DNA from: Beta vulgaris subsp. vulgaris
Lineage: Eukaryota; Streptophyta; Magnoliopsida; Caryophyllales; Amaranthaceae
Assembly: GCF_026745355.1 (NCBI RefSeq)
Contig: NC_079205.1
Location: 33,114,950-33,178,949 of the forward strand
DNA: 64,000 bases
Direction of reading: 5' to 3'
The notes below the pieces were generated by a model that saw only the letters and a list, made by a program, of their open reading frames with translations, made no database searches and had not been told where the DNA came from. Positions 11,096 through 21,786 of the stretch are shown here, piece after piece. The stretch's first letter is position 1. Every line of letters begins with the position of its first letter. Position numbers and translations under genes: made by a program.

Positions 11096-14000
11096 ATGAG
11101 TTCATCTTCTTCATCGAACAAACCCGGCCGCTCAAGGGTTGATACTAGCCCTAGAACGGAGGGCCTGTCTTCCTCGGCATCTTCTTGAGTTGGACCCATC
11201 TTGGCCGGACATGCATTCTTTTTCTTTTCTCATGGCTGGCAAAGTCAGACGACCCAGTCTTTACCTGTGCAAGGTAATCTGGCGCGCGTCAAGCAAACAG
11301 CTCGTATCAGACGAGGAGTTAACCTGCCGGCCTCCAGGTCGGAAATGGAGGCATCTATTGGACGGATTCCCGCTGAAGGAGAGCGCGAAGTCCAAAGTGC
11401 TCGTCCAGCAAATCCGAGCCCTTCCCCTGAACTCGTCCAAGGGGAATCAGAAGTTCGAAGCTTTCCAAATGCCAGCCCGTCCAAGCGCAGGACGGTTTCT
11501 GATGATTCAGAGGCTGCTAGTTCTTCCAATCTGGCCAGTGATTCGGAGGAACCGTCAACGACCTCTTTTGAAGTAAGACGGCGGCTAGGTCCTCTTTCTG
11601 ACCCTAGATTCATTCTGGCCGATAATTCTTGACTAGGACGAGTAGGCTCTGATCTTAGACCCTTTTCTGTCATGCCCATGTCGGGTTACCGATTCGTCCT
11701 CCCTGGCCGAGAGGATACCATACTTAGTGCCCCCTTAGGCCACTTTGCTGTCTACCGGCTAGCCTTAGATGCCGGTTTGCGCTTTCCTCTTCACCCCTTC
11801 ATTAGTCAACTTCTTCATTACTATAACATTGGGCACAATCAACTTGCCCCAAACTCCTGGCAAAACATCCTTACTTTCCTGGCCGTTTGCAATTTAAAGG
11901 GCGTAGACCCCTCCTTGGCCGCTTTCTCGCAAATTCATTACGTTTCCAAAGCTCCCTGAACTGTTGAAGGGAGTTGGCTAAGCGTATGCAATCGTCAGGG
12001 TTTTTTGACGGCTTGGGATAAGACGTCCAAGATGCACTCTTGGAAAGCTGAGTTCCTATTCGTCCAGGCAACCAATGAAGCAGTGGCTAGACGGCTTCGC
12101 TATTTTAGCCGAAGTAACACCAATACTAGACGGATGGCCTCTTACTTAGAGTTAGAGAGTAACTCTGCTGAAGAGATGGTGGAGTACTTCAGGATCTCAG
12201 ATTATTCCATGGACGACGTCTCTTTTAAGGGCCCGTCCAATTGGATCCCTTTTAAGGAAATGTTTTATCATGACAATTTCCTAGTCGCTGCCGGGTTGCG
12301 GCAGGGCGAGGATAGAGGTATACTTGTTGCAAAAGTTCCATCTAAATAGAACTTCCGTCCTAAACATTATTCGTCTAATATTTGTTTCCTTTTCTTTCTT
12401 ATTTTCTAGACTCGGCCAGAAGTAAACTGAGAAGATCTTGGATAGGAGACATGAGCTCGTCCAGATTCGCCGATACTCTCTGGAAAGAATTGAGCAAGTC
12501 TGGTGCTGAAAAAAGAACGGATACCCTGGTATACTTAAACCCCTTTTTTTTTCACGAGTTCACTCCTTTTGGAGCAAAGCATCATTAGATTCTTCTGGAC
12601 GTCTTGCTTCTACGAAGCGGAAACCGTCCTTAACCAATTCTGGACGCTTTGCCTCTTCGAAGAGCAAACCGTCCTGACTGGGTCCTGGACGTCTTGCTTC
12701 TTCGAAGTGCAAATCATCCTGAATCCATCCTGGATGTTTTGCCTCTTCGAAGAGCAAATCGTCCTGAATCCATCCTGTACGTTTTGTTTCTTCGAAGAGC
12801 AAACCGTCCTGACTGGATCCTGGACGCCTTGCCTCTTCAAAGAGGAAACCGTCTTGAGTCCCTCCTGGACGACTTGCTTCTTGGAAGAACAGTACGTCCG
12901 GATTTAGCTGGACGGGCTGCTTCTTTAAAGAGCAGTTCGCCTGGCTCAAGACGCCCTCCTCCTTCAAAGGATAGGACTTCTTACTGGTTTTTGCCTTTTC
13001 TCTTTTTTTTTTTTTTTTTCTAACATCTTTTCCATTTTTCTAGAAAAATGCCCCAACGTCCAGGGCCTTGGCTGAGAAAGCGGCAGCCAAGAAGCGGCCA
13101 GCTGGAACTAGTGAAGCTCCTCCCCCTAAAAAAGCAAACGGCTTCACGGCCAAGAAAAAGAAATCGCAACAACCCAACATGACGAGGTTGTGGATTTGGA
13201 CGAGGCAGGTCAGACTTCGCAGCCGGACGCGGCTGTGGACGGGTCCGCTTTCTCTGGACCAGTGGCTAAGCTGGTAGGCCAGATGCCTCCGGCATATAGG
13301 ACGGCCTCCCGCTCCTCTGGTGAGTCTTATTATTCAAACGTAGTTAGAACACTACGGGTTGGCGGGCGTCCAATGAATCCGTCCAACAAACAGGTTGTGG
13401 TTATTCCGATCAGAAATACTGACGAGTCTCATCTTTCAGATAAAGGGAAGGGTCCAGCAACTGACGGCTCTCCCATCCTTTCAGACGATGAGCCTTCCGC
13501 TGCTTTTGGGAGGATGTCATCGGCTGAACGTGAGAAGCTCAAGCAGGAGCTTTTCAAGTGCTTCCCTGAACCCTACATTAAGGGGTTGAGGGGAGCTTCC
13601 TCAGGACATGTGGGCTAGTCTCAACTTGCTGCCGAGGTACACCTTTCTTTCTTTAGACGCTTGTATTTTTTACTTGATTTTTTTTTTACAACCGTCCTGA
13701 CATCCTGACATACCTTCATCTTTTTTATTTTCAGCTCTTTGCTCGCAGCATGTTAACCGAGGACTGGGCGAGAGCGCTTCGAAAAGAAAATAAGAAGCTC
13801 GTCCAGGACGTGACCGCGGCTGCCGACCATGCTCAGTTCTCAATGGCCGAGCAGGAGGTGCTGCACCAGCAATCCAAGCTAGCTTGGGAAAAACGGTCAG
13901 CCGACCTTGAATCTCAAAATAAGACTTATCTCCTTTGGCTGACCGAAATGCTGGACGAGAGAGCATCTTTGGAACACTTCCTTACGGACGAGAGAAACTC

Positions 14001-14343
14001 GGTCATGACTATGGCCGCCGAGTTTTACCGAGAGAACCTTATCCTTAAGGTTAAAAACCAAGCTCTCTGAGCCGAGGTCACGGCCACAGTTGAAGCGGCC
14101 AAGGAGGCTATGAACACCGTCATAAACACCTTGAAGGAATGGGCCGTGCAGGCCTTTGGGATGATGGCCGAAGAAGAGGATATCCCCAGGTATGCTCGCC
14201 GGCTGGAATTCCAAGAAAGCCTGCACAAGGCCAATGTCCAAGGGGAAGAGCCCCCCGTCTTCCAAGAATCTTCTGAGGACGAAGAAGAAGAAGATGATGC
14301 GGAGGCTCAGGACGAAGAAGACAATGCCCCTCCAGCCGCTTAA
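11096..14343 (+). pseudogene. Antisense accessory gene of RE2 (Transposase_28 / putative gypsy-type transposon protein)
   Basis: ATG at 11096 opens a serine-rich start (MSSSSSSNKPGR). The same frame runs to about 12349 with TGA codons at 11186, 11630 and 11957. The block YRFVLPGREDTILSAPLG...FHPFISQLLHYY at about 11683-11830 matches the plant family Pfam calls putative gypsy type transposon (PF04195). Likely introns are 12348-12409 (ends ttttctag), 12529-13043 (holds the minisatellite) and 13637-13734 (gtacac...tttcag). Frameshifts are likely near 13175 and 13590. The 3' part is a coiled-coil region (LRKENKKLVQDV), a further TGA at 14068 and an acidic tail (EDEEEEDDAEAQDEED). Its function is unknown in the family. 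Confidence 0.75.
12596..12955. repeat. 45-bp minisatellite inside the antisense gene
   Basis: The word tggacg or a variant starts at 12596, 12641, 12686, 12731, 12776, 12821 and 12866, exactly 45 bp apart, with a last copy near 12909. Each unit carries cttcgaagagcaaaccgtcc. Because 45 is a multiple of three, three frames (two plus, one minus) stay open through the array and show 15-residue repeats, for example LLFEEAKRPGWIQDD on the minus strand. I place it in an intron between gtatac at 12529 and ttctag ending at 13043, so the frames are probably not translated. Confidence 0.8.
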
Positions 14344-15372
14344 TTTCCTCATGCTTCATTTTGGCCGCGAGCCACTTGTACTTGTACTTTTTTGTACTTT
14401 TGCTTTAGACTAGCTTGTAGTTTAGTTTTTTAGAGTAGCTTGTAATCATTTCTTTGATCTATGAAAAGTTATCTTATTCAATCTCCGCCGCCTTACATTT
14501 TAGTGCATAAGACGCCTTGAATTATTATTTAATTTTTATGCCAAGTACCAACGCAATTCGTCATAAGGCAATTTGTTAAAGCATACTTCGGACGTGCCAC
14601 CAAGTCCTTTGGCCGAGTGTATCAAGGCATTTTACCAATTTCCCATACTTTAATGCCCAAGTATTAAACCAATTCGCCAACATTTTTTATCTGACCCATT
14701 AGTTCTTTCCTGGACGTTCACCAGATGCCCAAGCAAAAAACTTAAGTTTAAAAACTGCCAAGTTAATAACTTGTTCGGTCAGAATCTGGACGATCATTCG
14801 TCATTAGACAAAGACTTAGTTATTTATAAACTGTGCCCCTATATGCCCCCCTTTTTGGACGAGGAGGTTTTTACAACCTTCCTTTGTTCAAAAATGAGAA
14901 AAGAGCATAATTTTTAAATAACTTGGACGTTTTTCTAAGAATGTTTTCAATTCGTCCATCTTTGATGATTTATGAAATAACTTGTTCCTTTACTAAGGTT
15001 GTTATTTCTAAGTTTTTGGCTTTTGGACGGAAAGTAGGATATCTTTACTAAGGCGTCCTAATTCCAGCCGACCTTGTTTAGGAGATATTTAACTCTTTAA
15101 GTAAACAGCCGGCCAATTTCATGTAATTATCCATTTTAGGATGATAACATGTTCAGCCAATCTCCAAATGAAAGGTGCGTTGTCTTTCTGCTCTGTTAAA
15201 TTAGTTAGCTTTGGACGATAGTATATAACTTAAGCAAATAAATCAAACAGAGTCATAGAGAAGTAGAGCTGTATTATATGAATTTTGCTTGACGAATAGT
15301 CAAGGTACATGTATACATTCTACTTTTTTCATTGTAATGCATTAAGAGAAGATTACATTTTGCCAAGATTCC
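14344..15372. other. Spacer between antisense gene and integrase
   Basis: No gene is seen. This 1 kb lies between the convergent antisense gene and the pol reading frame. It is rich in tggacg/cgtcca words (near 14714, 14788, 14867, 14935, 15024, 15210). Both transcripts would have to end here, so polyadenylation signals of both strands are expected; I could not assign them. Confidence 0.5.
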
Positions 15373-16420
15373 CTAAACAAAGTATTTCTTCAAAGTATCA
15401 GAATTCCATGTCCTAGGAATGGAACGTCCGTCCATGCCTTCCAGACGAAAGGTGTCATTCTGCACTACTTCGATTATTTTGTAGGGTCCTTCCCAGTTAG
15501 GAGTGAGCTTTCCTAGCTCTTTGGCTCGGCCGACTGCTTCTATTTTCCTCAAGACGAGGTCTCCAAGCTTCAATGGACGCCTTGCAACTCTCTTGTTGAA
15601 CTCCCTTGCCATTCTCAACTTGTATAGCTGCATCCTCAGCAATGCATTACCCCTGACTTCGGGAACTAAGTACAAAGCCGTCCGAAGCCATGCCCAGTTA
15701 GCATCTTCTAAGTAAATCATCACCCTTAAGGTGGGTTCTTCAACCTCAATAGGAAGGACAACCTCAGAGCCATAGACCATCATGAAAGGAGTTTCTCCTG
15801 TGGAATTCTTGGTTGTTGTCCTTATTGACCATAAGACCAGCTGCAATTCTTCTACCCATAGCCCCTTTGCATTATCTAACTTCTTTTTGATTCCGGCCGA
15901 CAGAATTTTGTTAAAAGCCTCAACTTGCCCATTAGCCTGTGGATGAGCCACCGCAGCAAAGTGAGCTTTGATTCCTTGATCAGCCAACGATCGACTGGGG
16001 CATACCAAACCTTGTAATCAGGTTCTTCCAGATGAATCCTTTGACGTCATTGGTGGTAATACCTCTTAATGCTTCAGCTTCAACCCACTTTGTAAAGTAG
16101 TCCACAGCTACTATTACAAACTTCTTCTGGCCGGCAGCAATAGGGAAGGGGCCAAGAATATCCATCCCCCATTTAGAAAAGGGGAGGGGGAAGAGAATTG
16201 GAGTTAAGTAGTTGGACTTTGATGAATGTTGCCATGCCTCTGACAACTATCACATTTCTTTGCATATAGCAAAGCGTCCTCTTTCAAGGTCGGCCAAAAG
16301 TAGCCAGTCCTTAGCGCCTTTTCTCCTAATGCCCTTCCTCCAATATGGGAAGCACAAGCTCCTTCATGCAGCTCTTTTAACACGTCCAATCCCTCCTTTC
16401 GGCTGATGCACTTGAGAAGA
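15373..16420 (-). pseudogene. RE2 integrase, with internal deletion
   Basis: The zinc-binding H2C2 region is visible (HEGACASHIGG and CDSCQRHG). It is followed by the first catalytic Asp (KWGMDILGPFP) and TRFGMPQSIV. The next recognisable residues are ADQGIKAHFAAVAHPQANGQ, containing the final Glu context NGQVEAFNK. The segment normally between them, which carries the second catalytic Asp (SDNG-type motif), is missing, and the frame changes at about 15990-16010. Another frameshift lies near 16210. The C-terminus continues to KLTPNWEGPYKIIEV and stops at 15373. Integrase inserts the DNA copy; this one should be inactive. Confidence 0.85.
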
Positions 16421-17514
16421 GGCCGGTTGTAAGATTTTTTATATAGAGTCTCATTCCATAATTCAAACCAATTATCCCTTGCTTTCACATACTTAGCTTC
16501 TATAGGATCAAGAGGCAACCGGCCAGTCTTCTTAAACTCAATGATGGGGCTCATCCACTCATTTTCTCGGCTAAGAATCAGAATTTCCTCAGCCTCAATA
16601 CTCTTGGCCGCCTTGACCTCCCAGAAGACTGTTCTAGGAACATCTCCTTCAGCTGAACTGGCTAGCTTAGAAAGGGCATCGGCCTGATGATTTTTAGATC
16701 TAGGCACTTGATCCACGACGAATCTCTTCAAAGACTTGACCTCCTCCTTAACCAAGTTCATATATTTACTCATGGACACTTCTTTGCACTCAAAGTCACC
16801 GTTTACTTGACTGACGACCAGCAGAGAGTCAGTTTTAGCCTCAATCTCCAGGGCTCCAGCCGCTTTGCACATTTTTATGCCGGCTAAGAGAGCTTCATAC
16901 TCTGCCTCATTGTTGGAAGCCTGGAATTTAAACTTCATTGCATATTCAAACTTGTCCCCTTCTGGGGATTGAAAAATGATCCCTGCCCCACATCCATTTG
17001 CAGTTGAGGATCCGTCCACCATCAGGGTCCAATGACGCTTTCCCTCTGCTGGGTCTTGGACGCTTTCTACTGTAGGCCATGTAAACTCTACAATGAAATC
17101 AGTTAAAGCTTGCCCTTTGATTGCCTTTCGAGGCTCAAATGTTAAGTCAAAGATATTGAGCTCAACGGCCCATTTAAACATCCGGCCAGATGCATCCATC
17201 TTATGCAACACTTGCCTTAGCGGCTGATCAGTATAAACAAGAATACTATGGGCTAGGAAGTAAGGCCTTAACTTCCGGCTGGCCATCAACAGAGCCAGGC
17301 CGAACTTCTCAATGGACGAATACCTGCTCTCCGCGTCCTTCAATACATGGCTCACAAAGTAGACGGGTATTTGCACTGAGTCTCTCTCAGCCAAGAGAAC
17401 AACACTTACCGCGAAAGGACACACGGCCAGGTAAACATACAATTTTTCTCCCTCGGCCAAACTGGTCAATCTAGGCAGCTGCCGAAGATGATCTTTAACT
17501 TGTTGAAGCGCCAC
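16421..17514 (-). pseudogene. RE2 RNase H plus second (archaeal-type) RNase H
   Basis: The first part is the retroelement RNase H that follows RT (VYFVSHVLKDAESRYSSIEK, LVYTDQPLRQVLHKMDASG). After a linker a second RNase H begins with WTLMVDGSSTANGCGAGII, continues ASNNEAEYEALLAGIK and TDSLLVVSQVNG, and ends near NHQADALSKLAS. Asp, Glu and Asp contexts expected of the active site are present. A duplicated RNase H of this kind is a known mark of the Tat lineage. A TGA at 17527-17529 separates this frame from the RT segment; TGG to TGA is the simplest explanation. Confidence 0.85.
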
Positions 17515-17529
17515 CTCCGCCTCTTCCGT

Positions 17530-18641
17530 TCATTCAAACCTGGCATTCTTTTTTATAGTTGCAAAAAAACGGTGACATTTGTCCCCTGATTTCGAAAGAA
17601 ATCGTCCAAGAGCAGCCAAACAACCCGTCAGACGCTGAACTTCTTTTACTTTAGACGGCGAAGTCATATTCATAATAGCTTGAATTTTGTCGGGATTGGC
17701 CTCAATCCCTCTCTGATCAACCAAAACCCCAGAAATTTTCCAGCTACACGCCGATACGCATTTCTGCGGATTGAGCTTTAACTTGAACTTCCTAAAGTGA
17801 GAAAGTTTCCCTCAAATCGTCCAGATGATCTCTTCTTCTTTACTTTTGACGATCATGTCGTCGATATAGGCTTCCATGTTTCTCCCAAGCTGAGGCTGGA
17901 ACACCGTATTGATAAGCCTTTGAAATGTGGCCGGCGCATTTCTTAGGCCGAAGGGCATCCTGAGCCATCCATACAACCCTTTCTCAGTAATGAAGGAAGT
18001 TTTATCTTGGTCATCCGGCCACATGGGAATCTGGTGGAAGCCTGAGTAAGCGTCCATGAAGCTCAGCAAAGCATAGCCTGCTGTAGATACCACCAGACGA
18101 TCGATCTTGGGCAACGGAAAGCTGTCCTTAGGACAAGCCTTGTTTAAATCCGTATAATCCACACACATTCTCCAGGTGCCATTCGGCTTTGGAACCATCA
18201 CAACATTTGCTACCCAATCTGGATAATAAGTTTCACGGATGAACTTAGATTTGAGTAGCTTTTGAACTTCTTCATCAACGGCCTTATTTCTGCCGGCCCT
18301 AGGTGCCTCTTCTTCTGCCGAATAGGCTTCTGCCCCGGCTCAATCTTTAGCTTATGCACCGCCACCTCAGGATCTATCCCAGGCATTTCCTCCACGGTAT
18401 AGGCAAAGACATCTTCAAATTCTCTCAACAGCTTGATCAAGGCATCCTTGATCTCAGAATTCATGACGGACCCAATCCTCAAAGTTCTTTCTGGACAATC
18501 TGGCCTTAAACAAATTTCCACCGGACTTTCTACCGGCTCCGGACGTTCTAGTCCCAGACTCATTATAGCCATAATCTCCTCAGATGAGTGCTTTTCTTCT
18601 TTAATAGCCAAGCACTTTCTCTTCTTGCTGGGCAAGAGCAT
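17530..18641 (-). pseudogene. RE2 reverse transcriptase
   Basis: RT blocks are clear: MVPKPNGTWRMCVDYTDLNK, FMDAYSGFHQIPM, RMPFGLRNAPATFQRL and the catalytic YIDD within MEAYIDDMIVKSK. Upstream (18641-18300) is the usual linker with EEMPGIDPEVAVHKL. Frameshifts occur near 18295 (a G-run) and near 17820 (a GA-rich run). The thumb segment GIEANPDKIQAIMNM follows at about 17715. The enzyme copies the RNA into DNA; this copy cannot make a continuous product. Confidence 0.88.
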
Positions 18642-18689
18642 GGACGGCTTGCTCTCAGGGGGAGGTATCTCTTGAACCTTCTCAACCTC

Positions 18690-21600
18690 TTGCTATAGCT
18701 CAATAATCTGCCCTTTTACCTTCTCGGCCGAATCATCCTCCTGGACCTTTGGACGCTCTGCCTTCTCTTTCCATGATGATGGTTTAAGAGTGGTGAGATA
18801 GCATTCTCTAGCAGCTTGCTGATCTCCATAGAGAGATCCAATCTTCCCCCCATCACACTCAAACTTCATTAGCATTAAGTGGGTCACAATGACGGCCTTG
18901 ATGTGATTTAAGGTAGGTCGTCCGAGAATGACATTATAAGCGGTCAAGTCTCGTACTACCAAAAATTTCACAAAAAGTGTTATGCTCAGTAAGACTAGCA
19001 ATCTTATATCACACTCCCAAATGAGTTCTTAAAATTGGAGACTTGTGCAACAATGATTGATTCAAATCCCGAAGCAAACTCCTGACCAACAACCTGCACA
19101 AAAGGGACCCACCCTGGAGGTTTGGGTGGTATTTCCCCCTCCGAAGCTTAAGTCAGATGTCAGGGATGTAAAGGAACTTTTAGAGAGAGAGAGAGAGAAG
19201 AATTTATGACAGAGTAACAGTACTATGCTCCGAAAAAACGTACCTTTCACCCTGAAATCAAGGACTATTTATACTGTTTGAAATGACTGATGTGCCTTGA
19301 TGTCACCCTAATTTGGGAGCATCTGATTGGCTAATCAAAGTAGCGGGACACGTGGCAGTAATTGATTGGTCAGCACACCTCACTTTCATAAAAAGGTGTA
19401 GATCATTTTTACTGGGCCTAAGTACGATTTTTGGGGCCAGAAGAGGGGCCTCTAGTACACTTTCTTCAGAGAAATGTACTTTTAGGCCTGCCACTTCCAA
19501 ACCCTTTGTACTTTTACCTCTCTGCATGCATGCCACATGTAGGGCCCCGATGGGGCCACGTGGCAGTACAGTAGCCGTTGATTTTTTAGGCTACAACAAA
19601 AAGCATCCTGGCAACATCTGTCTCTCCCACCCTGACGGGTAGAGTGACGGTCCCCATGGGATGGATGATCCCTCCCCCAAAACCAATTATAGGATGATTT
19701 ACAGGAACCAAGTCATTTTTATCAAACTTGAACCGAGACAAACAATCAGCACTGATTATATCAGTAGAGCTTCCGGTATCAATCAGAATTCGCCTAACCC
19801 TGAGGTTGGCAATCTTCATCTCCACCACTAAGGGGTCATCATGCGGCGTCCTTATCTTCCCTCGATCCAGCTCGCTGACCACTATTTTTGGGAAAGGATC
19901 AGACTCGGCCTGGTTGGTGAGCATAACCTGACTGAGTTCCCTTAAATATTTTTTGTGGCCGCGATTTGTTGGACCTCCGGCCGCGAATCCTCCTGAGATG
20001 ACCATTACTACATCATCATCCGTGCTATCCCCGTCCATCTTTCTTCCTTGACGGTTATCTCTTTTCTGGAACTTCCTTCCTGACGAAGGTAGGTAATTGT
20101 TCATCTTACCCTTTCGGGCCAAATCTTCTAATGCTCTCTTTAAGTGCTTGCATTCATTAGTTTCATGCCCACAATCCTTGTGGAAGTGACAATACTTGCT
20201 CTTGTCTCTATTACGGTAAGGCGTCTTCATTTCAGCGGGTACCTTTAGCTCATGCTGATCCTTTATTTCCATAAGAATGGAATATTGATCTTTGTTGAAT
20301 TCTATAGGTTCAACTGAGGCCGCCGGTTCAGACCGCCTACTTCTTTTGGACGAGGTGGTTAGAGAAGTTATTGCCCGAGTCTCAGCTTTCTTAGGTGGAT
20401 TCTTTTTTGGCTGAACAACTTCCTCTACCTTCTTTACCTCTGGCTGCTTTGCCTCAGCACAAACCTCTGTGGCATGAATAAATGCTTCAGCCTCTTTCAA
20501 AGCTTCTGTCAAAGTAGTGATTTTCTTCTTGACTAAATCAAACTTAAAACTTCCTGGTCGCAAACCTCTGATGAAGGCATCAAACGCCACTCCTGCATTC
20601 AGATCTTGGATTTGCAATGCTTCTAGATTGAATCTCTTCACATAACCTCTCAATGCCTCTTTAGGACCTTGGATGACTTTACCCAGGTGCATGCTTGTTT
20701 TTTGTTCTTGACGATTAGCCACAAAGTGACTAGTAAATAGGATGCTGAGCTCAGTGAAATTGTTCACTGAGTTAGGCGGCAAGTTATTAAACCATTTCTG
20801 AGCTACCCCCTTCAACGTAGCTGGGAAATTCTTACACCATGTAGCATCGTCCACCCCTTGGACATACATCTGATGCTTATAGGCTGATAGATGATCGTCC
20901 GGATCAGTTGTTCCATCGAAAGGTTCAATGGTCGGGAGCTTAACCTTTGGGAAAGGAGGGGACTCCATAATCCTGACCGAGAAAGGAGTTGGCCAATTGA
21001 TCTGAAGTGCCCCAACCTGACCCTCAATGGGTATGTTCTCCCGGCGATACTCCTTTAGTACCGGATTAGAAGAGGTGTTAGCTAAGGCCTGACGCCGATA
21101 CACCATTGGCTGCAGAACTGTTTTCTCTTCTCTGGACTGAAAAGCTGATGGTCCATGGCTTCGCGCCACTGTTCTGGACGGGAGTCCTAAGGACGGATCC
21201 TTCATATAAGGAGTGGAACCAGAGGCTGAACGCTGCTGAGCTGCCGCCCTCTTGGCCTCCAAATACTCCCTAGCGTCAGTCTCCATCTTGTGGCCAGTAG
21301 GAGGAATATTGTCTCCCGGACGGACTACCAACCTCCAGTCCATCTTCCTTCTGGAGTCGCTAACAGTTGGCTGCTTTCCCTTGGAAAGCGGCTTAGTAAC
21401 CTCTGGCTGAGGTGGCCGACTGGTCCCTGGACGACCCTCCTGGGACCTCCCTTTGAGTGGCGCTGCTGCCTCTCCTCCTGGATTTAGCTGAAACAATAAC
21501 ATATTACTCTTAATCTGCTCTTCCATGACAGCGGCCATTCTGGCCTGGAAATCATTCAGTACATTCTCCAAGTGACCAGCTGTCACTGGGCGGTCAAGAT

Positions 21601-21757
21601 TTTCCTGAATGACTGGAGTTACAGTCCTACCCTCCAGATGGACGGCGGCATGACCATGATCCCGTCCACGGGGTGGCCTCTCGTCATCCACAGTATCTTC
21701 CACCTGAACTCTAAAACTTCTGTTCCTTGAGACATTCGAGGAATGACAGTCCGTCAT
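18690..21757 (-). pseudogene. RE2 gag-protease, interrupted by a solo LTR
   Basis: Start at 21757 gives a long gag with a charged N-terminus. The capsid-type region (FDGTTDPDDHLSAYKHQMYV, WFNNLPPNSVNNF, GYVKRFNLEALQ) is followed by a knuckle-like CHFHKDCGHETNECKHLK. The aspartic protease carries DTGSST near 19760. The frame stops inside the solo LTR at 19586. Downstream protease sequence resumes at 18972 (RDLTAYNVILGRPTLN); with the LTR plus one target duplication set aside the frames agree. A TAG at 18690-18692 separates it from the RT linker. Apart from the insertion and that stop the gag is intact at over 700 codons. Confidence 0.88.
18978..19598 (-). mobile_element. Solo LTR nested in RE2 protease
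   Basis: A 621-bp copy of the same LTR family (plus-strand ends tgttatgctc and ggctacaaca) is flanked by the 5-bp duplication aaaag (18973-18977 and 19599-19603). No internal sequence remains, so LTR-LTR recombination after insertion is the standard explanation. It differs from the RE2 LTRs at many sites, so it came from another subfamily member. TATA (complement of gactatttata, near 19263) and CACGTG cores (near 19350 and 19557) are kept. Confidence 0.93.
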
Positions 21758-21766
21758 TGTTGCGTC

Positions 21767-21784
21767 TCCCCACAGACGGCGCCA
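21767..21784 (-). other. RE2 primer binding site
   Basis: The minus strand reads TGGCGCCGTCTGTGGGGA two bases inside the 5' LTR. This is the standard location for tRNA priming. Ogre/Tat elements use tRNA-Arg (family knowledge, not verified here). Confidence 0.8.
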
Positions 21785-21786
21785 AA

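Noticed and set aside
11245..11679. 144-codon minus-strand frame in the antisense gene
   Set aside because: Shadow of the plus-strand coding sequence; no family match and opposite to a domain-bearing frame.
12560..12967. 135-codon repeat protein on the minus strand
   Set aside because: Explained by a 45-bp repeat (multiple of three) that keeps several frames open; kept only as a repeat.
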